Source of the DNA: Dichotomocladium elegans
Lineage: Eukaryota > Mucoromycota > Mucoromycetes > Mucorales > Lichtheimiaceae
Reading direction: 5' to 3'
DNA length: 64,000 nucleotides
Assembly: GCA_025716815.1 (NCBI GenBank)
Contig: JAIXMN010000001.1
Coordinates: 1,116,001 to 1,180,000, forward strand
Each line of letters opens with the position of its first letter. The stretch's first letter is position 1. A model generated the notes under the pieces. The model saw only the letters and a list, made by a program, of their open reading frames with translations. It was not told the DNA's origin and ran no database searches. Of the stretch, positions 13,214-24,924 are shown in pieces. Made by a program: the position numbers and the translations under genes.

Positions 13214-13711
13214 CTAGTGCGCTTCAAAGGCTTCTAACACATCTATGCATCTCTTCCAGGTATCAAATGATAGCAAAGACCAAGGCTTTTGAGCCGAGCA
13301 ATAGCCATGCATCGAGCTGGACGAGATCATCAGCTGCTTGCATTTTCTCAGCAGGAAAGCAGTATGGGTCTGTTCAAAACGGAAAGGGATATAGCATTAT
13401 AGGCTTTCGTCCGCGGCCCTGACTGAACAGTTCTTGATACGTAGGCATCTCTTTGGATGCCAAGCTTCCGGCGTAGATGGGCACATCATCAACAATAGTG
13501 AGCCAAATATGTGTATCGTCCCAATAGAACGCGTCTGTGATCGTATTTATAAGGCAGGTTAGGTTAGCAAAAAAGGCAAGGAACAATGATTCTAAATGTC
13601 TGGATTTGGCAATCCAAACAGCAAACGTGCATGTCCGTGCCTGAGGATCCGAGAAAGGTACGCACACAAGAAAACTCTGCAGTACCAACGACTCAAATCA
13701 TAATCATCCAT
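13214..13711 (-). pseudogene. broken coding region, unknown protein
   Basis: A short first exon (MDDYDLSRWYCRVFL) joins, through a GTGCGT...CACAG intron, to an exon reading AFYWDDTHIWLTIVDD and PIYAGSLASKEMPTYQELF. After LYPFPF the frame meets a TGA. Beyond it the same frame stays protein-like (PAEKMQAADDLVQLDAWLLL) but is cut by further TGAs, while a shifted frame is open for about 60 codons. I read this as a decayed gene. An intron I could not place is possible. The family is not recognised. Confidence 0.35.
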
Positions 13712-15250
13712 AGCTAAAATGGGTCAATACAGTCTTAAGACCACCTGCTTCTTTCTGTGCCATTTCGATATATCGCTTTCTTCAAAAGAATGGATAGACT
13801 GCTAATATGCACAGTGTAGTTATTTATTGATGAATCCACCGTTGGGCCATGCCTAACAGTTCCATTCCATACTACCACCCGTCTGTCCTTTTATACACGC
13901 TCGCTCTCTCACTCCCTCGGTGGCAGTCTGTGCTTCCTCCCAACGTGACTCTTTTGCACGCTATAGGTGGTGACGCTCCGTAAACTACATATCAATCATT
14001 GTTGGTAAAGCAGCTCGCTAACTCTTTTCTTTCTAAATCGGTTTACTGGTTTTGTTACACTTACGGACAGACCACAATCGTTTGACCGGGTTCAGCTCTG
14101 GCGAAGAAGAAGGGAGATTGAGTCATACCCGGTGAGAATACTGTGCTGGCCGAAAGACTCACCTTCCTGGTATGCTATTGCTTGCGGCCATATATACGTT
14201 TCGTAGATGGGGCCACTATGTGGGACATCGGTTGGTTGTAAACAAGCAGTTGCGCGCATCTACATACGTAGTCTACTTCCATCTGATGCCACTCTATCAG
14301 TCAAGCGCATTGAGGTTCGATTTTGCGAGAAATGCTTCCTGGTACCTTTAATCTTCATTGGAGTCCTAAAAGGGATTCTACTGTCAACGAGGAGAGCGAT
14401 AGACTGCATCAATCAATCTGGAGAGAAGGGAATCGACGGCTGTCTTCAAACAGATATTTGCGATTTCACTGCCCATCTCCACTTCTCAGCCATAGACAGC
14501 TCAGAATTATACGTCAAGCGCAAGTGTATAGTTTCACCAATGGCTCCAAGTCCCTGAAGACAGCGATGGTCTTAAACGCTTCTGCTTTGACAAGGCCTGT
14601 ATTCGTGACCAAAAAAGAAATATCCTCAAATCGTTCGCCTCAGATGCATGCTACTCTACACCCCATTTCCTATCATAGGTTAGCAAGCATTTGGATAAAC
14701 ACTAGAGTCGTTGGGGGGGATGGTGTGGTAGATACAATCGGATGGTTCTCTTGTAGGCTCAATATATGTAATTTTACGTTGCGTTAGAAGTCTATTTGAG
14801 CCTGAAGGGAAAAAAGCATTCTTTACACACGCCATACATCGTTCTGGTAGAAATTCAGCATGCAATGCAGCAAGAACAATTGAGAGTAGCACCCCTGCTG
14901 CACTTTTGCTAAGAATGATGTTTCTTTTACATCATTTCACCTTCCGACCTCATCCAGGGGGTGGACTTTGCTCTTATCCATCAAACCAATGTGTGTAACG
15001 TCCAGTTCGAAGTTTTCATGAAAAAAGATAAATACAGACCGCGTTATGAATGACTCTATGCGAGCATTGGATAACGGCTTACCCCATATTATGACTGGCC
15101 TGTTTCTTTCCATACTCTCTTGCGCGTATCGTACTAATCGGCCCGGTATTTCCAGTAAGTAAGCTCCTGCTGAGTTTCGAGAAAAATTCATCCTGTCCAT
15201 TCCACAGCTCTCTTTCACTCTCTTACGCTCCCCTCTTTTCACCCATTGGC
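13712..15250. other. mostly unassigned; possible decayed exons on the minus strand
   Basis: Minus-strand fragments look coding (about 14937-15210, with GRLVRYAQESMERNRPVIIW; and near 14540-14620, with LVKAEAFKTIAVFRDLEPL) but I could not join them into a gene. They may be upstream exons of the broken gene at 13.2-13.7 kb. The promoter of the CS-domain gene must lie at the right end. Confidence 0.3.
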
Positions 15251-17138
15251 ATGGCGGATTTAAACGAGCAGCTTCAAGCTAACACTTACATTTGGAGCCA
15301 AAGTGCCGACCAAATTACCATTTCCTTTCTTGTGCCCGAGACTTGCAAGACTAGAGATTTGGAAGTCAAAATCGATCATCAGTATGTGTCGGCCGGCTTG
15401 AAGGGGCATGAGCCTGTTCTCAAGGTAGAAAAAAAAAAATTCACGCGTAGGAGTAGTTGTCATCGTTACTTTGATCGAGACTAATGGCGATGCTGCTGTT
15501 GGAATAGGGCAAGCTCTTTGCGCCGGTAAATCACTTTGACTCGCTTTGGCAACTTGAAAAGAGTTCCATATCGCCATACTCGTCCTTAACCACTTCGCCA
15601 TCCTTGTCGATCGCATCGTCATATGCGTTAATGTCCTCACCGAATCATTCGCCGAACTCGTCGATGGTTCTTCCAGCGCCGGCGCTTGCTGAATCTCTGA
15701 CGACCGAGCCCTCTGCTCAGGTGTCGGCTGACATGGCAGATATCTTACACCAAGCGGCTGCTCTTGGCACAGCCTCCGCTCAATCGTCCGCATCATCTGT
15801 GACTGACGAGCAGCTTTCGCAGACTGCGTCGTCGCCCGTGGCCATGGCGGATTCGCCGTCGGGCAGTGGCGGTGATCCACAGCAAAGCCAGCCAAAGTAT
15901 CGGATTCTGACCATCCATCTCGAAAAGGAGCACGAGGGAATGGAATGGGCAATCCCCATCTCTGCGGGCTGGAAATCGGATCTAGACATCGATGTGACTA
16001 GTGCATATCATCTTGCAGGCTGGTTTGAGACGAGGATGAAGGATTATAAGGTAAACATACACTATATTCTCTCTCTCTCTCTTTGTCGGGAAACGTCGGT
16101 TAGATTTTGAACTCACATCGTTCGGCACCCAATGTTGCTCCTCTAGAATGCACTACGCTACTACAAGACTTCTGCGGAACGTGGCCACACCCTATCGATG
16201 ATCAAGATGGCGTCGTTATTAGAGGTAAGGAAAATGAAACTCTGGAGGATATGGAAAGGTGGCTAATGCGCCAGGGCGGTTGGTACTAGATGGATGATCC
16301 ATCGTTGCCAAAAGATACAAAGACGGCATTTTACTGGTACAAACGCGCTGCGGATGCGGTTGTTGAGTCTTCTGGCACGAGCGTCAGCAGTGGCCCTGAC
16401 CCACTTGCCTGCTACATCGTTGGTACCACTTATGGCGCAGGGTCGCCCGAGGCGGAAGTGGAGAAGAATTACGAACAGGCTTTATTCTACTTTAACCGGG
16501 CCATGAGCATTACCGCGCCCCGCATTGATATTGATTTTAGCGTGCTGGAAACGGATGCCGAGATCCCCAAGTCATGTCTTCGCAATCATGGACCGCATTC
16601 GCGCGACGAGAGCTACTTCTGTAGTGCGGCTTTCCAGACAGGACTTATCTATCTGTATGGCTCGTCGCCTGATGGCGAGACGGTCCAGTCCGTTACGCAT
16701 GTCGAGAACGATCCTTCTAAGGCGCTGCGGTACTGGAAGGAGGCATCGATGCTAGGTCACGCGCAGGCATCGTATAATATCGGCATCATCTATGCGAACG
16801 GGATGGGGGTCGATGTGGATCTTTGGCAGGCAGGCAAGTGGTTCGGCCGCGCTGTCAAGCTTGACACAACCGGGAAATTGGTCGTACCGAACGGTGTCAA
16901 TATCGTGGACTGGGATGCAAAGAAAACGGACGGGCAGGTCAAGAGTCCGCCACCGACAGCAGCATCCGCAACGGAAGCAAAAACGCAAGCAAAGCCGAAG
17001 AAGGTGCGCCGACGAAGAAAGACTAAGCGTACAAAGGAAGACGATGGACTGGTTGGTGCGTTACTGGTGTTGGGATCGGCAGTAGCAGTGGCTGGTATCG
17101 CTTGGTGGTGGTACTCTCGGGAAAAGCCCCGTTCCTAA
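15251..17138 (+). CDS. CS-domain / Sel1-repeat tail-anchored protein
   Basis: Four exons (15251-15424, 15508-16050, 16147-16224, 16290-17138), all phase 0, 547 residues. Residues 1 to about 75 form a CS (p23/NudC/Sgt1-like) domain: NTYIWSQSADQITISFLVP, then EPVLKGKLFAPVNHFDSLW. A Ser-rich linker follows, then Sel1/TPR-like repeats (AYHLAGWFETRMKDYKNALR; AFYWYKRAADAV; AFQTGLIYLYG; ASYNIGIIYANGMGVDVDLW). A strongly basic stretch (KKVRRRRKTKRTK) precedes one C-terminal membrane segment (VGALLVLGSAVAVAGIAWWW). This predicts a tail-anchored co-chaperone-like adaptor facing the cytosol, on ER or mitochondria. CS domains commonly bind Hsp90, and Sel1 repeats bind partners. No exact family name is known to me. 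Confidence 0.8.
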
Positions 17139-18302
17139 AAATTCTAGATGCAATTTATCCACACCTACACACTATTTCTTACTCCATCGTTTGTATTCGT
17201 TTAAATATATCATGGCCATCTGCACGTTCTGTCTGCCGAATAATAATCTCCCATATCATGAGCCATGCATTGAAAGGACCCTCGGGAAGAGGTCAGAGGG
17301 GGACATATTTCTACGTACAAGATGAACACACCGCGACAAACCCTGATGCATGGATATGTGACGTCCTATGTACAACATCAATGCTGATTATTTTATGTCT
17401 GGGTTAACTCGACACATGTCTCCTACTCACGTATACAATGAAATATGGACGAGAACGGATCATTACTGGGGAAAACCGGCATCATGGAATACCGTGGATC
17501 GCCCAGAAACAAATGAAGAAGGGGCAAAAAGTCCGACGACCATCTTTTACTCTCCAAAGAAACAAAACATTACGGGTTTTCCTCATTTCCGCCATCGGTT
17601 CCGTTTATACACGCTGATCAAAAGCGAATTGTTCGTGGTCATCACCCCCGAGCGTCTCGTATAGCCCGATGTTATGCCATCTTGATGGTACGCCGGAGGG
17701 ATAGCAACGGCTAAGGCGGAACAGAAATATGCAGTTATCATTTCGATGGTGACATATATGGAAGCAAGGTGGTGGCACGATCCTGTTTAAGAGAAAGACC
17801 GATATCTACGCAAGTGGTTTCCGGATAGAGAGCAGTAATACGCTCAACATGCATGCATGAACCAAAAGTATCAAATCAATGTCAGTCAGATGATGTCGCA
17901 CATTTCATTACGTGGTTGGCTGATCGCAAGATTGAAAGCAGGACACGGATCTTTGGTGTTTGTCTGTCACAAAAGAGAATAATGTGATGACTTGGGATAG
18001 CGAATGTCGATTGAAGGGGACAAAATCAGTGTCGAAATAAGGATCACGTAACACAGGCAGCACGTCTGGCAACTTGTTTAGGAAAAGCCAATTTCAACGA
18101 ATCGAACTTCATTGCCAACATAGCATATCTGTGTAACGACCCAAGTCATCATGTGCCTAGAACATCTCGGGTGCACTCTGCCATTTCTTTCCTATCCTCT
18201 CGCTTCTATCTTTTCCTCTTTCTCTCTTTCTCTCTCTCTCTCAAACCCTATCCTTTACGCTGCTAACCCTTTCCATTCCTTTTTTTTAAAAAAAAAATTT
18301 GA
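17139..18302. other. intergenic, no supported gene
   Basis: A frame of 98 codons at 17368-17661 (plus strand) resembles nothing I know. The right end is CT-rich (TTTCTCTCTTTCTCTCTCTC at about 18218), typical of a fungal promoter or 5' UTR before Opy2. Confidence 0.4.
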
Positions 18303-19692
18303 ATGCACATTCCGCATTTTATCTTCCTTCTTTTTGTCTTGTGTTCTTTTTTCTTGGTCTCTTTTGCACAGACAGGCAAGTTTCCATCCATCTACCACAT
18401 TATTCAGCGTCCATATCTGATGATTTCTTTGTAATTGTATTAAATAAAGGCTGCCAGGCATCTTGTACTGCGCAATGCAATTCCCCTTGTAGCTCCAGCC
18501 AGGTGTGCACGCTCGGCACCATGACACAATGCGGTACTTGTCCTGCGTCTATCTGCGTCGAACGTGCAGCGCTCGGCTTGCCTCCTGCAGCCTCGTCATC
18601 GGCCAAATCGCCGGCTCAAGCCGAGAGCAGCAGCGGCAGCGTGGGGAGCAATGATCATTCAGCCCTTGTCGGCGGCCTGGTGGGCGGTCTGGTGGGCGGA
18701 CTCATTTTCTTTGCAGCTCTAACATGGCTCGTTATCCGACGTCTCCGGTCGAAATCAAAGTCACTTTTGCCATTTGCATCGAGTTTGGGAGGTTTTCAAG
18801 ACTACAATAGCGCATCCGAAAAGCGATACACTGAAACGGTAATAAAAGAAAACAACAACAACAAAAAAAAAAACAGGAAGAAGAAGACGAGATCACCGCA
18901 ACTTTTTTTTTTATATATTTCTATTATGATTTGCTTTCTTTGTGTACCTCATCTGTTCCTGTCCTTGAAATTTCATTTTTAATTTTTTTATATTTTATTA
19001 CATAGCCATTTGCAACCACAACCGCCCAGCAACAGCGTCAGTTTACATCGGGCGTTATCCCCGTAACATATATTCCTCCTCCTGTCTCTGTCGATGGGAC
19101 AGAGCAGCCGACAAATGTCTCAGCAGCAGCAGCAACAACAACAACGACTAGTCGGCCCGCCAGTAAGGTCAGCTCACGGCATCTCGGTGTGACGGACTAC
19201 GACAGCGACGATGAGTCTGCCACCACACGTACCTCGGTCATCTCAACCGCGACCGATCAGCCCACAACGCCAAGCAAGACAGGGTATGCGGTCCAAGTGG
19301 CAAGAGCCAAACCCCAGCTCTTCCGCGTCAACCAGATGTTCGTCCCTGGTCCGGGGGGCATTCCCGAAACCAGCGATATTGCGGGCGGCCTGAGTCGCTC
19401 AGGGTCGCTTAGGACGATCCTCACAAGGGACACTGGCCTTTCCCGAAGCAACACCGCTCCGGCACGACGCGTTCGAACACCTCAGCCTGATAATCACATC
19501 ACGCCCGGTGAGAACGGCAACGCCTCGTCGTCTCAGCAAGCCAGACCCCAGCGACCTGTGACCATGCTAAACCCCGACCAGGCCGCTGGCGTCGACAATC
19601 CCTTTCACGATCGTCACTCCGTCAGCACAGATTCACAACAGACCACCGAAGGCGAAATTACCATCTATTGGAACGCTGCAGATAAAACATGA
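18303..19692 (+). CDS. OPY2: Opy2-like membrane anchor of the HOG pathway
   Basis: Exons 18303-18375, 18450-18838 and 19006-19692; 382 residues. Exon 1 encodes a signal peptide (MHIPHFIFLLFVLCSFFLV). Then comes the Opy2 cysteine-rich extracellular domain (GCQASCTAQCNSPC... VCTLGTMTQCGTCPASIC), a Ser-rich stalk, a Gly-rich transmembrane helix (LVGGLIFFAALTWLVI) and a long Ser/Thr-rich cytosolic tail. In yeast Opy2 recruits Ste50/Ste11 to the membrane for osmosensing. The first intron begins GCAAGT, a GC-AG intron: only this donor joins the signal peptide to the cysteine domain in frame. The tail suits Ste50 binding, but I cannot point to a defined motif. Confidence 0.82.
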
Positions 19693-20799
19693 TACCAGCA
19701 CCCACTTTTTTACTCTATATTATTATTATTATTATTCAAGAAAAAATAAAAAAGATTCTTCATTTTTTGCAAAAGGTTAAACTTGTCTCGGTCGATCGAC
19801 TGGAGGGCTGGCAGAGGGGGGTGGGAAAGAAATCACACTCAAAGACATCTCAGCACTTTTCCAAAGTACATATATTAAAGGTTTGTCCGGGAAATAACCG
19901 GAGGGGCGGATGAAAGAGGTATGCATGAAATGGAGAAAGAAATGATTATTAGGTCTTGGGACCAAAGCGTGCGGGACGGGGGCATGAGGGGGGGGTAACA
20001 GAATAGGGAATGGACTGGGTCCGAAGATGGTCCGATATCCCTTCTGGTCCTGCAGCACAATCACGGTGCTCCCCGGGGGGGTTGTGGAGCTATCAAATGT
20101 TTGAATGCCAGGTTGAGCCCAAAAGAAGAGTGTCAATAGACTGTCTCAGGTTGGCCGGCTGAAGTAGATGGAACGGTTTACCATCGACCACCTGATATAA
20201 CGTATGAAAGTAATTTATCGATCCTCTTTTGACCTTATACAAATGAATCCATAATAGCCATCTTTTTCATGCTCTTGCTTCACCCACTGTATCGGCCCTC
20301 AGCCAACTGGCTCTAGCTCTAGCAGTTTCCAGCGACAGGGCCCGCGAGGCAAGTTTCTTTGATTGCATCGAGTGACGATGAGAAACAACAAACCGCTGCT
20401 GAAATTGGTCGACATTGCTCCCCCCTTCACAGTACACGCATACGCTATGGTTTGTAATTTTTTTTCTTTGATATGAGCTTTTTCCTTGGGTCACTGGGAA
20501 AATCCATTATTACAAGTGGGCGATACATACGTTTCCCCTCCCCTTCCCCCCAAAACTCAAGTCGTATGCATACACGAAAATAAGATGTCATTCAAAAACC
20601 TCTATACATTCTCCTCTGTAAGCTACGTACGTCAGCCCTTTTAGAGGCTTTTGAATCGCATGGTTTATGAAATGGACCTCCGCAGTTCTTTCGCCCCATA
20701 AGCAGGAATAAAAGACAGCGAGCTAGCATCAAATATACTCAAATCTCGCCGCAAGTACGTAATCAGCCCATGAAAAAGAACGATGGCAGGCCAATCAGA
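19693..20799. other. intergenic, no gene seen
   Basis: An ATT repeat (19719-19738) and A-runs follow Opy2, probably its 3' UTR. The rest has short frames only. Confidence 0.4.
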
Positions 20800-21041
20800 A
20801 ATTGCATATTAGACATCTCGGCCTTCTTTTAGGCCACAACGGACGTGTGTTTGATAACGCCATTCTGAGTATAGCTCTAAATACATCGATTCTCGAGGAT
20901 ATTGAAGTCTCTATATTTCATCCTACTACGGTATACTTCCTTGAACTCAATCGTATCGAGCAGTTTTGGTCAGTTGTCAAGAGCAAAGTAAAACGCAACA
21001 AGGCTGCGCCATATTACTGTGATTTACATTCTACCATGTAG
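20800..21041 (+). mobile_element. degenerate Tc1/mariner-type transposase, C-terminal part
   Basis: An 80-codon frame ends with FLELNRIEQFWSVVKSKVKR, the end of a DDE_3 transposase (canonically P-E-x-N-P-I-E, here altered to L-E-L-N-R-I-E). The upstream part is decayed (GRVFDNAILSIALN). It comes from the same transposase group as the relic at 1.8-2.6 kb but represents the opposite end, so these are probably two separate dead copies. Confidence 0.7.
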
Positions 21042-21124
21042 CAATAATATTTTATCTATCAGGGATAAATTTATAAACGTATAAAACAGAAAAGAAAAAG
21101 AAACAGACGAATAAGTGCAGGGGG

Positions 21125-23168
21125 TTACGCCTTCATATAAAAGAGAATGTACGGGGTCTGTTCGGTGTGAATGGTGTTAATAGCTCGGGTATTCTGCTCT
21201 GTTAGCAGCACGTCTCGCTCAGAGACCGGTTTGATGTTTGTGTCGTTGATATGAAGCCACTGTCCATTCTGTCTTCGAATGTCACACGTATAGTGACCAC
21301 CGCCTGCTGATGAACCATGGTGATACACGACTGCCAAGTGCACAAACCATTAGCATTCTATTACACGTGCCTTCAATCCAAACTCCAACTTACTGCCAAA
21401 GAGCTTGTATGTGATGGGAGCATTTGTACGGTGCCGAGGAGCCATCCAATCAGGCTGAATGGTTAACTGTGCCCCATATCGCACAGGCTTCTGAAGTTTC
21501 TGGACGCCGCCTACGTTGTCAAACACGAATCGTTTCATGTGCAGCACCAGCACAGGTGGCAATATCTCTAGAAATACTTGCTTTGTCGCATCTCCCCGAA
21601 TGCCCTTAGGCGACATAAAATCGTGCATCGTCTCTGGAATAGTAATGTTGCGGATCGCATCCTCAATAGAGCCCACGTTATCGGGCTGGATATCCAAAGG
21701 AAGTGATTGAAATGGTTCGTAAGTAATCGAATCTTTAGCTCCATGGCATTGGAGCGTCGATCGCATATTACCACCGAAAAGCTTACTAATCGGTGATTCT
21801 TCAAAACCAGCCTATACATAACGACTAAGCAAATCCATGTCCATAGCGCGACTTCATCCTTCCCAATCCCCATCCAGCCCTTTCCTTACCGCCTGGAGAC
21901 TGCTAGTTTTCTTGTTTGTGCCAACCTCGAACCAGCCGTTACCATTGGTGTTCGCTGATTGATCGTTCGCCAACTTTTTTTCTTTCAAAACTAATATGCG
22001 TTTTCCATCAGCATCCGTTTCCTTCCTGCTAACCGATCAACATACCCGCCACCATTTCTTCGTGAAGACCATCCAGCAAGAAACATAAAAATTCTTCAGC
22101 ATCCTCTTGTCGTCCCTACGTGTGCAAAGAAAAATCCGTCAAGATCTGTGGCTTTCCCCACTCCTTGTCCACACTTACTCTTAACGAGTCAAATCGCTTT
22201 TGCCCACGCAGAGCGTCATATACGTATTCTGGCACAAAGGGCTCACCGTATGGCTCTAAGTTCTGCTCCTTTCCATTCGCAGGAGGTTCTGGCCGAAACT
22301 CGTTTATAAATTCAATCATTGAATCCAATAAGGGTGTCTTGCTTTTAAGAGAAAGGACTACATGTGTTCCAATTGTCTTTAGCAGGTTGTAGAAAGGTGG
22401 ACAATGCGATAGCGGCTGCAAAATCACATTCATAAAGCATGTGTTAACATTGTTGATCAAGCCACGAGGTTCGAGAAGTGGTGCAGTAAAGCAAGGTTCG
22501 AAGCGACTGATGATATCGGCAATTCCCATAAATTGCTTTCCAGATGGTGTCGCAGATATCGATGATGGCATTGTCGTCTGAGGCGACCGGACGGTCGCAG
22601 CTTTAGTGGGTGATGCTGTTGCGGACGCTGTGTGGGCTTTGGCTGGAGTCGATTGCCCGCTACTAGGACGTGCAACCGCAGCCCAACTCATCATTTTGGG
22701 TTTTGATGGTGGAGGTGCAGCTACTGCTGTAACCTTGGAACCATTGACAATTGTGATTTCTTGTTGCTCGTTTATCGCAGGTGTTGGTGGCAAGGAATCG
22801 GTTGTACCATTAGCGACAGTAGGAGCGACACTAGGCTTTGGCGTGGAAGGAGGACGCGCTGTTGATGGAGATGGTGGTTCAGCGTCCGCATGTTTTGGGG
22901 TTCGTTTTTTCTTGCAGATACCGGTCGCAAATGGTGTCTACGGCACAAGGTTAAAAAGTCACTCCTTCTTTATCGCTCAAACATCTTCTCCTACCTTTTT
23001 AGGCGGCGTCAATGATTCGCCTGCGAGCTCGAGAACAGCATTGATCTCCTCGCGCGTAAGATCGCCGAAAGATAAATTCTGAAGTAAAAGCTGATTCATC
23101 TATGTAATGTTAGCGATTGTCACCATATCTCATGTCGAATTTACACTTTGTACCTTTCCCGACGGCAT
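21125..23168 (-). CDS. UBP3: ubiquitin-specific protease, Ubp3/USP10 type
   Basis: At least seven exons, beginning with a 15-nt exon (23154-23168) and a 105-nt exon (22995-23099). A Pro/Ser/Ala-rich N-terminus precedes the catalytic domain: Cys box RGLINNVNTCFMNVILQPL, then GRQEDAEEFLCFLLDGLHEE, a knuckle with VLHMKRFVFDNVGG, and His box HHGSSAGGGHYTCDI followed by QWLHINDTNI. Cys, His and Asp are all kept. Family members remove ubiquitin; yeast Ubp3 acts with Bre5 in vesicle transport and ribophagy. The Cys box has Val where the family has the Gly of G-N-x-C. The exact borders of the exons at about 21.9-22.0 kb are less certain. Confidence 0.85.
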
Positions 23169-24924
23169 GACGCTGGATGTTTCTAGGTCGATCAATCAAA
23201 GGTGTTGAAAAGCACAGATATCGGTATGTTGAGACTGATTATGAGGGAATGGAATTGATTCGTTACTGGTGGCGGTGCTGTTGCAATGGTTATATGAGGG
23301 TTTTTGTGTCGTAAGGAGAATAAGTGTGAGGAAATAGTCTATGTAAACAGAGCTGCTTTTTGCTGGGATGGTGAAGTATATGTGTACGGTTTATAAAAGG
23401 AATAGAGTCGAGGGGAGAGGAGGTGATTGGAGTAGTTGAATGCGTGCTGACAAAGAAAAAAAAATATGGTACAAATCAATGAAAAAAACTAATTACTGCT
23501 TTGCACGCGAGAATAGAGCATAATATGCAATGATGTAAATACAGCCGAGAATCGTTTCCCGTCAAGGATTCCTTGTCAAAGTTAAGTGAGAGATGTGCCG
23601 CGTTTGCGAATGGAAGAGGGAATCAAAGCAGTAAAAAGCAAAAAGACCTGATCAGCTTACGCCTCTCCACTTTTCTATGATTTTCGTCTGGGACTGCTGT
23701 GCCACTCCGCTGCGCTGATCTTGCAGACATTTTTTTCCGGTTATTGGCTTCAATACGATATTAAAAGTTTGATAGGTACTATATCAACTCTTAAAAAATA
23801 GAATAATAATCTCACTTAACTTTCGTTCATCAAACGAGAAAACTAGTGGAAAATGGTTTCATATACTTGATTCGGTAGGGTACGCTTTGCGTTTGACAAC
23901 ACTTTCTCCCTCCTCGGCCTATCAATGCAGAGAGGTCACAGTAGCAACAGCAGCCTACCAAGCCTGTCATGGTTGCAGGATACGCCGTTGCAAGGCACAC
24001 TTCTCATATTAGCAATATTAAATCATCATCAAACCTACGTATTCGCGACTGCCCCTGTCTTATGGCTATGAACAACACTCTGGCCCTGAGCTTGGTGCTC
24101 AAAGTATACGCATGCCACCTGACCATTAATCATTTCCGCAGGCAATCACCAGTAGGTCTCAAGATGGATCACTGATTTAATGGTCTTTATGGCCATGATG
24201 TCAAAGTGGGGCTTTTGGCTGTCGTCGCGTACTTTTTTTTGGGAGTTATGCTGCTGCTAAATGCAGTGCAAGAAAAAACCTTCCAAGTAGCGCACGCCAT
24301 TGAAACAATGCCCATGAATTTATACTTCGCGAGTAAAACTGATACGTATGTATGTTTATCAACAACCCCCCTTCCTCTTAGGTTTAAGTTTTCTAGTGAA
24401 TGAGTAGCGAGAAGCTGTATATTGCTCAGCAAGCAAACTATCTGCGAGGTTCAAGATCAAAGATCATGGGTCTCTATCAGAAGCGCTTAGAGCATATGAT
24501 GAGATAGGGAGAAGTCCGTCCGCATATAAGATATGCGAGCTTGCAAAGACGTCCGAAAGCGTTAGAGTTGATCTCTCTGTGTGCTAATGAACATGGTCAG
24601 GAGGTCAGAAACCTAGAGTGAGAGAATCGGAGCCGTGCATCGGCCTACTTTAAAACAGCTGCCCAGTCCACAGCCTGTCGTTCTTTTGGATGATCTTACC
24701 GGGTCTGAATATGTGCCCACTTGAGTTCTACACTATTTCTTGATTGTAGTAGGGAGATATAGTATTTATTCTACCAAAGTGTAGTTTTCAGACCATAGAA
24801 GAAAAAGTGGAGCCAAACATCTCTCATTGGATAACTTTCCGTAATCAATGTAAGCTCCTCGAAAATAATAACAATAAAAAAAGTTCAAGGGCAGCCATAG
24901 AGAAAGCTCTCCAGTTCTGCACAA
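23169..24924. other. intergenic, no supported gene
   Basis: A USP promoter region followed by about 1 kb of uninterpreted DNA. A short open stretch at about 24466-24580 (YDEIGRSPSAYKICELAKTS) looks protein-like and may be another transposon fragment. I could not extend it. Confidence 0.35.

Noticed and set aside
13214..13711. Kinetochore Chl4/CENP-N homologue
   Set aside because: The pattern DDTHIWLTI brought this family to mind, but the match is too weak and the frame is broken.
15260..15952. 230-codon minus-strand frame
   Set aside because: Shadow of the CS-domain/Sel1 gene; low complexity and no start or splice support.
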